Part shown: one piece after another, positions 49,619 to 58,964 of the stretch
Numbering within the stretch: the stretch's first letter is position 1
Layout: every line of letters starts with the position of its first letter
Assembly: GCA_000719105.1 (NCBI GenBank)
Contig: JODX01000001.1
Coordinates: 620,001 to 684,000, forward strand
Reading direction: 5' to 3'
Length of the DNA: 64,000 nt
DNA from: Streptomyces sclerotialus
Lineage (GTDB): Bacteria > Actinomycetota > Actinomycetes > Streptomycetales > Streptomycetaceae
Notes under the pieces: generated by a model
Told to the model about the DNA's origin: nothing
The model's database searches: none
Seen by the model: only the letters and a program-made list of their open reading frames with translations
Translations under genes and position numbers: made by a program

Positions 49619-50794
49619 TCAGCCACCCGGCCGGATCACCGCGCGCACACAGCCGTCCGTCTTCTCCTTGAACATGTCGTACGCCCGCGGAGCCTCGTCC
49701 AGGGACAGGGTGTGGGTCGCCAGATGGGACGTACTCAGCTCCCCGGAGGCCACGCGGTCCAGCAGCATCGGGATGTAGCGCTGGCCGTGCATCTGGGCGC
49801 CCCGCAGGGTCAGGCCCTTGTTGATCACCGCGCCCAGGGGGAACTTGTCGACGGCCCCGGCGAAGACGCCGAGGACGAACACCGTGCCGCCCTTGCGGCA
49901 GGCGTGGACGGCCTGCCGGACGGCGGTCGGGCGGTCCGTCTGGAGCCGCAGCTGCTGCTTGACCTGGTCGTAGAGGTGCACGGGGCTGTCGCTGTGCGCC
50001 TCCATGCCGACCGCCTCGATGCACACGTCCGGGCCCCGGCCGCCGGTGCGTTCGCGCAGCTCGGCCCCGACGTCGGTGGCGGTGTAGTCGATGACCTCGC
50101 TGCCGATGTGCCGCTCGGTCATCTCCAGCCGTTCCGGGAGCCGGTCGATGGAGATCACGCGTTCGGCGCCGAGCAGCATCGCCGCGCGGGCCGCCATCTG
50201 CCCGACGGCTCCGCAGCCCCACACGGCGACGACGTCCCCGGGTTTCACGCCCGCCAGGTCGGCGCCCATCCAGCCGGTCGGCACCGAGTCGGACACGAAG
50301 AGCGCGGTGGTGTCGTCGATGCCCTCCGGGACCTTGAAGGCGCCGTAGTCCGCGAAGGGTACGCGCACGTACTCGGCGTGGCTGCCGCGCAGCCCGCCCA
50401 TGGCGTGCGAGTAGCCGAAGATGCCGCCGGTGGCGGCACCGAACAGGGCCTCCCCGATGCCGGGGTTGGTGTTGGTGTTGTCGCACAGGGACCACAGGTC
50501 GTTGGCGCAGTACCAGCACCGGCCGCAGCCGACGAACGAGCAGACCACGACCCGGTCGCCCACCTTGTGCTTGCGCACGGCGCTGCCGACCTCGACGACC
50601 TCGCCGAGGAATTCGTGGCCGATGACGTCCCCGGCCCGCATGAAGGGGATGTACCCGCCGATCAGATGCAGGTCGGAGCCACAGGTGGTGCCCGCGATCA
50701 GCCGTACGATCACGTCCTGGTCGTTCCGCAGCTCGGGATCGGGCACCTGCTCGACGGAGAGCTCGTTGACGCCTTCCCAGCACAGTGCCTTCAC
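49619..50794 (-). CDS. Zinc-dependent alcohol dehydrogenase (formaldehyde-dehydrogenase-like)
   Basis: A 391-aa MDR enzyme: catalytic zinc ligands in TTCGSDLH and GHEFLGEVV, structural-zinc cysteines in CGRCWYCANDLWSLC, and the NAD(P) fold VVAVWGCGAVGQMAARAAML. An insert after the fourth Cys (NTNTNPGIGEALFGAATGGIFGY) is typical of the glutathione-independent formaldehyde dehydrogenase subgroup. It oxidises an alcohol or aldehyde adduct in the cytoplasm. Start overlaps the stop of the preceding small gene (ATGA). Confidence 0.92.
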   Translation of the reverse strand: MKALCWEGVNELSVEQVPDPELRNDQDVIVRLIAGTTCGSDLHLIGGYIPFMRAGDVIGHEFLGEVVEVGSAVRKHKVGDRVVVCSFVGCGRCWYCANDLWSLCDNTNTNPGIGEALFGAATGGIFGYSHAMGGLRGSHAEYVRVPFADYGAFKVPEGIDDTTALFVSDSVPTGWMGADLAGVKPGDVVAVWGCGAVGQMAARAAMLLGAERVISIDRLPERLEMTERHIGSEVIDYTATDVGAELRERTGGRGPDVCIEAVGMEAHSDSPVHLYDQVKQQLRLQTDRPTAVRQAVHACRKGGTVFVLGVFAGAVDKFPLGAVINKGLTLRGAQMHGQRYIPMLLDRVASGELSTSHLATHTLSLDEAPRAYDMFKEKTDGCVRAVIRPGG

Positions 50795-51264
50795 AGCACG
50801 CCCTCCTCGCTCGCGCGGCGGCTCAGCAGCCCGATCAGCTTCCCGCCGGGGGTGTCGTGGGTGGTGGGCGGTGTGTCGGGCTGCAGCACCTCTCCCGCCT
50901 CCAGCAGGGCCTTGGCCTCGCGCAGGGCGCGGCGCAGGTCCTGGCGCGGGTCGTCGCCCTTGAGCCGTGCGGCTGCGGAGTGTGTGCCTTCCGGCTGCGG
51001 CTTCCTCGGCCGTACCGCCAGTTCCGTGCCCCGGTCACCGGGTGCCGGGCGGATCCGGGTCTCGATCCGCTCGCCGTACTCCTGCAGTGGCGCCGGCAGC
51101 TTGTCGGGCTGTATGTCGCCCGGTCCACGGTTGACCGTCACTGTCAGCCAGCGGTCCATGGCTGCCCGGTCCGGCCGCCGCGCCCGCGCGCGCCGTACGG
51201 CGGCGGCCGCCCCGCCGACGGTGAGCCCCGCGGTGGTGGTCCAGAAGACCTTCTTCGCACTCAT
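50791..51264 (-). CDS. Hypothetical small protein with N-terminal hydrophobic segment
   Basis: A 157-aa protein: SAKKVFWTTTAGLTVGGAAAAVRRARARR (one weak membrane helix followed by Arg cluster), then a predicted alpha/beta part with WLTVTVNRGPGDIQ, APLQEYGERIETRIRP and GTELAVRP. The spacing of VTVNR and ELAVR suggests a polyketide-cyclase-like (SRPBCC) half domain, not certain. Strong ribosome binding site GGAGGTGACC before ATG 51264. Coupled to the alcohol dehydrogenase. Confidence 0.72.
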   Translation of the reverse strand: MSAKKVFWTTTAGLTVGGAAAAVRRARARRPDRAAMDRWLTVTVNRGPGDIQPDKLPAPLQEYGERIETRIRPAPGDRGTELAVRPRKPQPEGTHSAAARLKGDDPRQDLRRALREAKALLEAGEVLQPDTPPTTHDTPGGKLIGLLSRRASEEGVL

Positions 51265-51269
51265 ATCGG

Positions 51270-51728
51270 TCACCTCCGAGCGGTGGACGTGGTGGGGCGG
51301 CGGGTGAGCAGCGCGCCGAGCGCGATCATGCCGAGGCCCAGGAAGAAGTGCAGCCAGTTGTCGGCGGTGTTCAGCGGCACGAAGTTGGCCGCGCTGTCGT
51401 GGCCGATGAACAGGCCGTACAGCCACAGCACCAGGTAGACCGCACCGCCGGCCAGCAGGAACGCACGGGCGGCGGAGGCGGTGCGCGCCATCGCGAGGCC
51501 CGCCACGCCGAACGCCAGGTGGACCAGGTTGTGCAGCACGGAGACCTGGAAGATCCCGAGCAGCTTGGCCTCGGAGTGGTGCGAGGCGAACGACATCGTG
51601 TCGTAGTGCGTGGTGATCCCCGGGATGAAGCCCAGGATCCCCACCAGCAGGAAGACCGCGCCGACGGCGAAGGCAGCCTTCTGGACAGGGGCCCGAGTCG
51701 AGCGTGAGGTGCCTGCGTGGGTCGTCAT
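51270..51728 (-). CDS. DUF4383 four-helix membrane protein
   Basis: A 152-aa protein with four helices: AAFAVGAVFLLVGILGFIPG, the conserved LGIFQVSVLHNLVHLAFGVAGL, AFLLAGGAVYLVLWLYGLF and NWLHFFLGLGMIALGALL. DUF4383 proteins are common in Actinobacteria and of unknown function. First gene of the run DUF4383, small protein, alcohol dehydrogenase, Rieske, DUF1360, which looks like one - strand operon. Confidence 0.88.
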   Translation of the reverse strand: MTTHAGTSRSTRAPVQKAAFAVGAVFLLVGILGFIPGITTHYDTMSFASHHSEAKLLGIFQVSVLHNLVHLAFGVAGLAMARTASAARAFLLAGGAVYLVLWLYGLFIGHDSAANFVPLNTADNWLHFFLGLGMIALGALLTRRPTTSTARR

Positions 51729-51959
51729 GGCAGCCCGGCCCTTTCTTCGGTCGCATGGAGCGGAATGGAGTGGACTCGTACTCGTACGGACATGCGCGCG
51801 GCGAGTACCCCCGCTCCGCCGTGCAATCTCCGCAATCTCCCCGGCTCACCCGCCCGGCGCGTCAGTGGTCTCTCAGACTCCTTTCAGCTTCGGCCCTTAG
51901 CGTCTGCCCGACGGATCCCTACTGATCCGATGGGAAAACCAGGGAAGGGGCGGGACGCG

Positions 51960-52871
51960 ATGCGCACGCTGATACTGCTCGCGCTGGCGGGGCTCGGTGC
52001 CCAGCTGGTGGACGGCAGCCTGGGCATGGCCTACGGCGTCACCTCGACCACGCTGCTGCTCGCCCTGGGCACCAACCCGGCCGCCGCCTCGGCCACGATC
52101 CACCTCGCGGAGATCGGCACCACGCTGATGTCGGGCGCGGCGCACTGGCGGTTCGGCAACGTGGACTGGAAGGTCGTCGCGAAGATCGGCGTGCCCGGTG
52201 CGGTCGGTGCCTTCCTCGGCGCGACCGTGCTGTCGAACCTGTCGACTGCGGTCGCCGAGCCGGTGATGTCGCTGATCCTGCTCGGGCTCGGCGTGTACGT
52301 CATGTCCCGCTTCACCCTGCGCGGGCTGCCCGAGGACCAGGTGGGCAAGCCGCTGCGGAAGCGGTTCCTCTCGCCGCTCGGGCTGGTCGCCGGGTTCCTG
52401 GACGCGACCGGCGGGGGCGGCTGGGGGCCGGTCGGTACGCCCGCGCTGCTCGCCAGCGGCCGGATGGAGCCGCGCAAGGTGATCGGCTCCATCGACACCA
52501 GTGAGTTCCTGGTCGCGATCGCCGCCAGCCTGGGCTTCCTGTTCTCGCTCGGCTCGCAGGGCATCGACTTCGTGTGGGTACTGGCCTTCCTGCTCGGCGG
52601 GATGATCGCGGCGCCGATCGCGGCCTGGCTGGTGCGGCTGGTCCCGCCGCGCGTCCTCGGCTCGGCGGTCGGCGGCGTCATCATCCTCACCAACGTCCGT
52701 ACGCTGCTCAACAGCGACTGGATCGACGCTCCGGGTGCGCTCGCCGCGCCCGTCTACGTCCTGCTGTTCGCGCTGTGGGCGGCGGCACTCGCTTACTCGA
52801 TCCGCGCCCACCTCAGGGAGCGGAAGGCGGAGCAGCCGGCGGCCGAGGAGCCGCAGCCCGCGACGGTGTGA
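51960..52871 (+). CDS. TSUP-family transporter (TauE/SafE, sulfite exporter-like)
   Basis: A 303-aa membrane protein with about eight helices and the two TSUP repeats, seen in ALAGLGAQLVDGSLGMAYGV and in PLGLVAGFLDATGGGGWGPVGTPALL. The family moves sulfite, sulfoacetate, taurine-related or other organic sulfur anions. ATG 51960 chosen, with a purine-rich AGGGAAGGGG upstream; an in-frame ATG at 51930 is possible. Divergent from the DUF4383 operon. Confidence 0.9.
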   Translation: MRTLILLALAGLGAQLVDGSLGMAYGVTSTTLLLALGTNPAAASATIHLAEIGTTLMSGAAHWRFGNVDWKVVAKIGVPGAVGAFLGATVLSNLSTAVAEPVMSLILLGLGVYVMSRFTLRGLPEDQVGKPLRKRFLSPLGLVAGFLDATGGGGWGPVGTPALLASGRMEPRKVIGSIDTSEFLVAIAASLGFLFSLGSQGIDFVWVLAFLLGGMIAAPIAAWLVRLVPPRVLGSAVGGVIILTNVRTLLNSDWIDAPGALAAPVYVLLFALWAAALAYSIRAHLRERKAEQPAAEEPQPATV

Positions 52872-52888
52872 GCACCGGCCGGGGCCGC

Positions 52889-53299
52889 TCAGTGCAGCCG
52901 CATCGCCAGCGTGACCGCGGCTCCCGACGTGCCCGCCGCGATGGTGAGGCGGTCGGTGACCAGATGGGCGAGCCAGAGGCCGCGCCCGGAGCGGTTGTCG
53001 TCGAGGCCGGGGAGGAGTTCGGGGATCGCGGGTGTGAATCCGGGCCCGTTGTCGGTGATACGGCACTCCAGTTCGTCCGCCCGGCGCCGCAGCTCCAGAT
53101 GGCCCCGGCCGCCCGCGTGCTCGATCGCGTTGTCGGCGATCTCGCTGATGGCCAGGGTGAACTCGCCGAGGCGCACTCCGGCCAGCCCTTCGGCGGCGGC
53201 CCTGTCCTCGACCATGGCCCGCAGGACCGACAGGTTCGCTTCGGTGAAGTGCCGTTTCAACAAGACCGTCTCGGGATCCTCTAGGCCGCTGAGCCGCAT
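52889..53299 (-). CDS. RsbW/SpoIIAB-like anti-sigma serine kinase (HATPase)
   Basis: A 136-aa protein of the HATPase_c_2 type: N box EIADNAIEHAGG, G1 box DNGPGF, and G2-like SGRGLWLAHLV. Such single-domain ATPases phosphorylate anti-sigma antagonists or bind sigma-B-type factors; Streptomyces has many orphan copies. No sigma factor or antagonist is adjacent. Convergent with the TSUP gene. Confidence 0.87.
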   Translation of the reverse strand: MRLSGLEDPETVLLKRHFTEANLSVLRAMVEDRAAAEGLAGVRLGEFTLAISEIADNAIEHAGGRGHLELRRRADELECRITDNGPGFTPAIPELLPGLDDNRSGRGLWLAHLVTDRLTIAAGTSGAAVTLAMRLH

Positions 53300-53496
53300 A
53301 TATCCACGCTATCCGGGTCAGCTCGATCCGTAACCGAAGGATCGCGTGCGGATGAAGTAAGGCCGGAATTGTGCGATCGCGATCACTGAACGAGTCCTTC
53401 CGGACGCTTGTTGTCCGGTGTGGTGGCCGAGGGGTCGAACATCCCGAAGTCGGCGTCGTAGGACCAGAGTTACGCGTGTGAGAAGCGTTGACGCGG

Positions 53497-53564
53497 AAGC
53501 GCTTCGACTCTACGTTGCGGGCACGCAGATGTCCGACAGAACGTTCGCCGTTCGATATATCGGA
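53497..53564 (+). promoter_or_regulatory. Arabinan-operon operator pair, site B
   Basis: AAGCGCTT (53497-53504) followed by CGACTCTACGTT, and 54 bases on TTCGATATATCGGA (53551-53564). Both match the pair upstream of the first arabinan operon (39868-39925). The element spacing differs by 10 bp, one helical turn. They lie about 40-105 bases before the GH43 start. Confidence 0.65.
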
Positions 53565-53601
53565 CACGCTCCCCCCACTTCCTCTCCCCAGGAGGTTCCG
53601 C

Positions 53602-54576
53602 GTGAGCCGCACATCCCGCAGGACCGCTCTCCTCGCCGTCCCCGCGGCCGTCCTGCTCGCCCTCGTCCCCGGCACCGCGAGCGCGTACCCGAACCCCGGT
53701 ACCGTCACCGGATCGACGGTCGTCCACGACCCCACGATGATCCGCACCTCCTCCGGCCAGTACCTGCTGTACGCCACCGGCGGCGGCATCTCCAGCAAGT
53801 CGTCCACGAACCGGATCGCGTTCGGCGCGGGCGCGGACGCCTTCTCGACGCGGCCGGGCTGGTGGTCGACGTACTCGTCCGTGCCGGAGGCCTGGGCGCC
53901 GGACATCTCGTACCACGGCGGCAAGTACCTCATGTACTACTCCGTGTCGTCGTTCGGCTCACAGAAGTCGGCCATCGGGCTGGCCGGCTCGACCACCGGG
54001 CAGCCGGGGAGCTGGACGGACTACGGCGTCGTGTACACCTCCAGCTCGTCCACCGACTACAACGCCATCGACCCGAACCTCTTCGTCGACGACGACGGCA
54101 AGTGGTGGCTGTCCTTCGGCAGCTGGTGGAGCGGGATCAAGATGATCCAGATCAACCCGTCCACCGGCAAGCAGCTCTCGTCCAACACCACGCGCTACTC
54201 GCTGGCGTCCCGCCCGACCGGCACCAAGGCGGTGGAGGCCCCCTACATCGTCAAGCGCAACGGCTACTACTACCTCTTCGCCTCGTACGACACCTGCTGC
54301 GCCGGCACGAGCTCCACGTACAAGGTCAAGGTCGGCCGCGCCACCTCCGTCACCGGGCCGTACCACGACAAGAACGGTGTCGCGATGACCAACAACGGCG
54401 GCACCCCGGTGCTGGAGTCGCACGGCCGCGTCATCGGCCCCGGCGGCCAGTCGATCCTCAAGGACGTGGACGGCGACCTGATCGTCTACCACTACTACGA
54501 CGGCAACGACAACGGCACGCCCAAGCTCGGCGTCAACCTCCTGAACTGGAGCAGCGGATGGCCCGTCGCGTACTGA
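53602..54576 (+). CDS. GH43 endo-alpha-1,5-L-arabinanase, secreted (second copy)
   Basis: A 324-aa enzyme with signal peptide (SRTSRRTALLAVPAAVLLALVPGTASA) and GH43 motifs VHDPTMIR, AWAPDISYHGGKYLMYY, NAIDPNLFVDDDGKWWLSF and VEAPYIVKRNGYYYLF. It is clearly homologous along its whole length to the arabinanase at 43194 but not identical, so an old duplication or separate acquisition. GTG 53602 has AGGAGG six bases upstream. Followed by an exo-acting GH43 with a 19-base overlap. Confidence 0.91.
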   Translation: MSRTSRRTALLAVPAAVLLALVPGTASAYPNPGTVTGSTVVHDPTMIRTSSGQYLLYATGGGISSKSSTNRIAFGAGADAFSTRPGWWSTYSSVPEAWAPDISYHGGKYLMYYSVSSFGSQKSAIGLAGSTTGQPGSWTDYGVVYTSSSSTDYNAIDPNLFVDDDGKWWLSFGSWWSGIKMIQINPSTGKQLSSNTTRYSLASRPTGTKAVEAPYIVKRNGYYYLFASYDTCCAGTSSTYKVKVGRATSVTGPYHDKNGVAMTNNGGTPVLESHGRVIGPGGQSILKDVDGDLIVYHYYDGNDNGTPKLGVNLLNWSSGWPVAY

Positions 54577-55994
54577 CCCTGCTGGCCGCGCTGCTCCTCG
54601 CCCTCTCCCTGGGCCAGCCCTCCGCGAGCGCGGCCTCGTTCACGAACCCGGTCAAGTCGGTGAAGGGCGCCGACCCCTGGATCTCGTACCACGACGGCAA
54701 CTACTACATGGTGACGACGAGCTGGACCGACGTCATCACCATGCGCAAGTCGACCACGCTGGCCGGGCTCGCCACCGCGCCCAGCGTGCAGGTCTGGAAG
54801 GGCGACGCGGCCTCGCGCTGCTGCAACATCTGGGCGCCCGAGCTGCACTTCCTGAACGGCCGCTGGTACCTGTACTTCACGGCCGGGCAGAACGTCTCCG
54901 ACTACAACCCCACCCAGCGCAGCCACGTCCTGGAGAGCGCGGGCTCCGACCCCATGGGCCCGTACACCTTCAAGTCCACACTCAACAGCTCCTGGATGCT
55001 GGACGCGAGCGTGCTGAACGTGGGCGGCCGCCTGTACCTGCTGGGCAGCGCGAGCGGTGGCGGGACACAGAACCTCGTCATCGCGCCGATGTCCAACCCG
55101 TACACGGTCAGCGGCTCCTTCTCGACGATCTCCACGCCGACGTACGCCTGGGAGCGGCAGGGCGGCACCGTCAACGAGGGCGCGGAGGTGCTGCAGCGGA
55201 ACGGCCGGACGTTCCTCATCTACTCGGCGAGCGGGTGCTGGACGCCGGACTACAAGCTCGGGCAGCTGGAGCTCACCGGCTCCAACCCCCTCTCGGCCTC
55301 CTCCTGGACGAAGAAGTCCACGCCCGTCTTCCAGCGCAGCGACGCGAACGGCGTCTACGGACCCGGGCACAACGGCTTCTTCACCTCGCCGGACGGCAGT
55401 GAGAGCTGGATCGTCTACCACGCCAACGACAGCGCGGGTGACGGCTGCGACAACGGGCGCACCACACGAGCCCAGAAGTTCACCTGGAACTCGGACGGCA
55501 CGCCGAACTTCGGTACGCCGGTGCGGCTGGGCGCCGCGCAGACGGGGCCCTCGGGTGAGCCGACCACCGCGTCCACCACGTACACGGTCGTCAACCGCAA
55601 CAGCGGGAAGTGCCTGGACGTCGAGAACGGGGCGACCGCGGACGGGACGAACGTCCGGCAGTGGTCCTGCAACGGCGCGACCCCCCAGCGGTGGCGTCTG
55701 GAGGACCTCGGTGACGACACGCACCGGCTGGTGAACGTGGCCACGGGGAAGGTGCTGGACACGGCGGACTGTTCGGCGGCGGACGGCGCGGATCTGCGGC
55801 AGTGGTCGTGGCTGAACAACACGTGCCAGCGGTTCCGCTTCGTGGCGACGGACGGGGGTTACGTGCGGATCGTCAACCAGGCGACGGGGAAGGTCGCGGA
55901 CGTGGCCGGCTGCGGGACCGGTGACGGGGTGGATGTGCGGCAGTGGTCGTGGCTGGACAACGCGTGTCAGCAGTGGGCGCTGCGGGCTGTCTGA
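54558..55994 (+). CDS. GH43 arabinofuranosidase with C-terminal ricin-type carbohydrate-binding module
   Basis: A 478-aa secreted protein: signal peptide (RRVLTLLAALLLALSLGQPSASA), GH43 propeller (KGADPWISYHDGNYYM, WAPELHFLNGRWYLYFTAG, MLDASVLNVGGRLYLL, NEGAEVLQRNG), a short Thr/Ser linker, and a ricin B domain (CBM13) of three repeats ending in QRW, QRF and QQW. It resembles the exo-1,5-arabinofuranosidase branch of GH43, with the module tethering it to plant polysaccharide. ATG 54558 overlaps the upstream arabinanase stop by 19 bases. Confidence 0.91.
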   Translation: MARRVLTLLAALLLALSLGQPSASAASFTNPVKSVKGADPWISYHDGNYYMVTTSWTDVITMRKSTTLAGLATAPSVQVWKGDAASRCCNIWAPELHFLNGRWYLYFTAGQNVSDYNPTQRSHVLESAGSDPMGPYTFKSTLNSSWMLDASVLNVGGRLYLLGSASGGGTQNLVIAPMSNPYTVSGSFSTISTPTYAWERQGGTVNEGAEVLQRNGRTFLIYSASGCWTPDYKLGQLELTGSNPLSASSWTKKSTPVFQRSDANGVYGPGHNGFFTSPDGSESWIVYHANDSAGDGCDNGRTTRAQKFTWNSDGTPNFGTPVRLGAAQTGPSGEPTTASTTYTVVNRNSGKCLDVENGATADGTNVRQWSCNGATPQRWRLEDLGDDTHRLVNVATGKVLDTADCSAADGADLRQWSWLNNTCQRFRFVATDGGYVRIVNQATGKVADVAGCGTGDGVDVRQWSWLDNACQQWALRAV

Positions 55995-56004
55995 CGGGTG
56001 CGTC

Positions 56005-57645
56005 TCAGACGGCTCCTGCCTGCCGCCACCCCACCGGATCCGGCTGGGTGCGGCCCCGCACCTGGGCGGCGGTGAGGCCCTGGGCGGCGCCCGTCGCGCG
56101 GCGGTTCGCGGCCGCTGCGGCCATGCCGGGCATGCCCGTCTGGGCGGCCGGGGTGAGGCCCGTGGCCGCGGCGGGGTACATGGCCGGCGGCACTGCGGCG
56201 GGCGCAGGCATGGGCGCCGTGGCCGGTATGGGCGCCGGGACCGGCATGGGCGTCGAGACCGGCATGGGCGCCGGGACCGGCACCGGAGCGGGCGCCGGAA
56301 GGGGCGCAGCCGCCGGAAGGGAAGCAGCCGCCGGGAGGGGAGCAGCCGCCGGTACCGGAGCAGGTGCCGGAGCCGTCATCGGCTCCGGCACGGGACCCGG
56401 CAGTGACGCCGCCTGCGCCGCGAGCCCCCGCGTCCCCGCCCCGTTCGTCCCGCTCATCAGCCGGTCCACGGCCGCCGTACCCGAGCTGTAGCCGGTCCCC
56501 GAGGCCGGGCCGGGTACGGCGGCTCCCCTCCTGGACCCGTACAGCACCGACTCCAGGCCGGACACCAGGCGTCGCACGTCCACCTCGGGCCGGACGACGA
56601 GCCGCAGGAAGCGACTGGACGAGCCGATCTTGTTGCCGCACTCACGGACCAGGATGCGGTGCTCGGTGAGCAGCCGGTCCCGGACCACGGTGCCCTCGGC
56701 GCCCACGGGCAGGCGCACGAAGAGGAAGTTGCCCTGCGACGGGTAGACCGTCAGGCCGGGCAGCGCGGAGAGCCGACGGTTCATGTCGAGCCGGTCGCGG
56801 CGCACCTGGTGCAGGCTCTCCAGGTACTCGGCGCCGTGCTCCTTGAGCATGAACACCACGGTCTCGGCGAAGGAGTTGAGGTTCCACTTCGGCAGCATCG
56901 AGCGGATCTTCCCGGCGAGCGCGGGGTTCGCCACCAGGTAGCCGAAGCGTATGCCGTGCAGGCCGAAGTTCTTGCCGAGGCTGCGCAGCACGATGACGTT
57001 GGGGCGCATCACCGCCTCCTCGACGACGCTCGGTTCGGCCTCGGCGTCGGCGAACTCCAGGAACGACTCGTCGACGACCACCAGGTCGAGGTCGGCCATC
57101 GCGTCCATGAACTGCACCAGTGCCTGTCTGTGCAGGAAGCCGCCGTCGGGGTTGTTGGGGTTGCAGATCACGGCGACGCGGGTGCCGCGGGCGCGGATGA
57201 ACGCGGCGTACTGCGCGAGGTCCAGGGCGAAGCCGCCGGACTCCTGGAGCGGGAACATGTCGACGCGCTTGCCGGTCTCCATCGGCTGGTCGGTCCAGCG
57301 GCCGAAGGTGGGGACGGGTATGGCGAGGGACTCCCGGACGAGGAGATGGTCGATCCAGGTGATGAGCTCGGTGGAGCCGTTGCCCATCGCCACGCACTGC
57401 GGCGGGAGCTGGAGGAGGTTGCAGAGCTCGGCCGTGATGGTGTCGGCGCTGCTCGGGTAGTACGTGATGATCTCACGCAGCCGGCCGGCCAGGTCGTCGA
57501 ACATGGCCGGAGTGGGGAAGTACGGGTTGCACGGGATGCAGAAGTCGACCGGCCCCGCCCCCTCGCCGCCCTCGCGCGTCAGCGCCGCCATCGACGGGCT
57601 GTGCGCTGCCGTGCCGCGGAACAGCGAGGTGACGTTGCCGGCCAT
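56005..57645 (-). CDS. Class I/II aminotransferase (HisC/CobD-like) with long Pro/Ala-rich tail
   Basis: A 546-aa protein. Residues about 1-380 are a PLP aminotransferase: [38 protein letters not shown], and the PLP lysine in [19 protein letters not shown]. The family transaminates histidinol phosphate, threonine phosphate or aromatic acids. The last 150 residues are low complexity, with repeated [12 protein letters not shown] units and then [18 protein letters not shown], and have no place in the fold. The ATG at 57645 has GGAGG upstream; longer frames up to 58152 lie inside the epimerase gene. Convergent with the GH43 operon. Function not assigned. Confidence 0.85.
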   Translation of the reverse strand: MAGNVTSLFRGTAAHSPSMAALTREGGEGAGPVDFCIPCNPYFPTPAMFDDLAGRLREIITYYPSSADTITAELCNLLQLPPQCVAMGNGSTELITWIDHLLVRESLAIPVPTFGRWTDQPMETGKRVDMFPLQESGGFALDLAQYAAFIRARGTRVAVICNPNNPDGGFLHRQALVQFMDAMADLDLVVVDESFLEFADAEAEPSVVEEAVMRPNVIVLRSLGKNFGLHGIRFGYLVANPALAGKIRSMLPKWNLNSFAETVVFMLKEHGAEYLESLHQVRRDRLDMNRRLSALPGLTVYPSQGNFLFVRLPVGAEGTVVRDRLLTEHRILVRECGNKIGSSSRFLRLVVRPEVDVRRLVSGLESVLYGSRRGAAVPGPASGTGYSSGTAAVDRLMSGTNGAGTRGLAAQAASLPGPVPEPMTAPAPAPVPAAAPLPAAASLPAAAPLPAPAPVPVPAPMPVSTPMPVPAPIPATAPMPAPAAVPPAMYPAAATGLTPAAQTGMPGMAAAAANRRATGAAQGLTAAQVRGRTQPDPVGWRQAGAV

Positions 57646-57739
57646 GGAACCTCCGTAGAGGGCGGGCCCGCCGGGGAAGGCGGGCCGCCCTTGCATACGG
57701 ATGCCGGTGAGGCGTCGTTCAACCGGAGTGGATAGGCGT

Positions 57740-58894
57740 TCAGGAACTGAACGAGTGCACCGTCGTCGTCCGGTACGTCTGCCCCGGCCGCAGCACCGTC
57801 GACGGGAACGACGGCTGGTTCGGCGAGTCCGGGAAGTGCTGCGTCTCCAGGCAGAGGGCGTCGCCCTGCCGGTAGACGCGGCCGCCGGAGCCGACGAGGG
57901 TGCCGTCCTGGAAGTTGCCGGAGTAGAACTGCAGGCCGGGCTCGTTCGTGGCGATGCGCAGCGTACGGCCGGACCGCGGGTCGCGCAGCGTCGCGGCGTG
58001 CTCGGGACGGGACGTGATGCCCTTGTCGAGCGCCCAGTTGTGGTCGTATCCCTGGCCGTACAGCACCTGCTGGTGCGGTACGCGGATGTCCTCGCCGATC
58101 GTCTTGGCGCGGCGGAAGTCGAAGGGGGTGCCCGCGACTGTGGCCAGCTCACCGGTGGGGATGAGGCCGGAGTTCACGGGGGTGTAGCGGGAGGCGGCGA
58201 TCGTCAGCTCGTGGTCCTCGATCGTGCCGCTGCCCTCGCCGGCCAGGTTCCAGTAGACGTGGCTGGTGAGGTTGACGACGGTGGCCTTGTCGCTGGTGGC
58301 CTCGTAGTCGATGCGCCAGTCGCCGGCGCGGGTGAGGGTGTACGTCACCTTCGCCTTCAGCGTGCCCGGGTAGCCCATCTCGCCGTCGACGCTCGTGTAG
58401 TACAGGTGGAGGCCGACGTCGGAGCCCTTGGTGAACGGCTCCACGTCCCACACGCGCTTGTCGAAGCCCTGGGCGCCGCCGTGCAGGCTGTTCTCGCCGT
58501 CGTTGACGGAGAGCTGGTACGCCTTGCCGTCGAGGGTGAAGCGGCCCTTGTCGATGCGGTTGCCGTAGCGGCCGATCAGGGCGCCGAAGTAGGGGCTCTT
58601 CGCGACGTAGTCCTCGAGGTTGTCGAAGCCCAGGGAGACGTTGGTGTACCGGCCGCGGCGGTCCGGGATCTCCAGGGACTGCACGGCCCCGCCGTAGGAG
58701 AGGACCTTTAGCCGCGTCCCGCCGTTCTCCAGCGACCAGCGGTACACCTTGGTGCCGTCCGCGAGCTTCCCGAAGAGTTCCTTCACCGGCTTCCTGCCTC
58801 CCGTGGCGTGCGCCGTGCCCGCCGCGCCGATCGTGCCCGCCGCGATGCCCGCGGCCGCCGCTCCCGCTATGACCGTGCGTCTGTTCATGTCCAT
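57740..58894 (-). CDS. galM: Aldose 1-epimerase (mutarotase), exported
   Basis: A 384-aa protein with a twin-arginine-like signal ([28 protein letters not shown]) and GalM features: [29 protein letters not shown], the catalytic His region [26 protein letters not shown] and a C-terminal [19 protein letters not shown] with the catalytic Glu in CLETQHFPD. It interconverts alpha and beta anomers of sugars, here probably outside the cell, helping uptake by the adjacent ChvE-type importer. Last gene of the importer cluster. Confidence 0.92.
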   Translation of the reverse strand: MDMNRRTVIAGAAAAGIAAGTIGAAGTAHATGGRKPVKELFGKLADGTKVYRWSLENGGTRLKVLSYGGAVQSLEIPDRRGRYTNVSLGFDNLEDYVAKSPYFGALIGRYGNRIDKGRFTLDGKAYQLSVNDGENSLHGGAQGFDKRVWDVEPFTKGSDVGLHLYYTSVDGEMGYPGTLKAKVTYTLTRAGDWRIDYEATSDKATVVNLTSHVYWNLAGEGSGTIEDHELTIAASRYTPVNSGLIPTGELATVAGTPFDFRRAKTIGEDIRVPHQQVLYGQGYDHNWALDKGITSRPEHAATLRDPRSGRTLRIATNEPGLQFYSGNFQDGTLVGSGGRVYRQGDALCLETQHFPDSPNQPSFPSTVLRPGQTYRTTTVHSFSS

Positions 58895-58964
58895 GTGTCT
58901 GCGGCTCCTGCGATGTCGATGGAAGAAGAAGGGCCCCGCCTTCCGGCGGGGCCCCTTGTACGAC

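Noticed and set aside
53418..54557. An 858-aa frame fusing upstream sequence to the GH43-ricin protein
   Set aside because: The N-terminal part is antisense-like and out of frame with the first GH43; the ATG at 54558 with a signal peptide is the real start.
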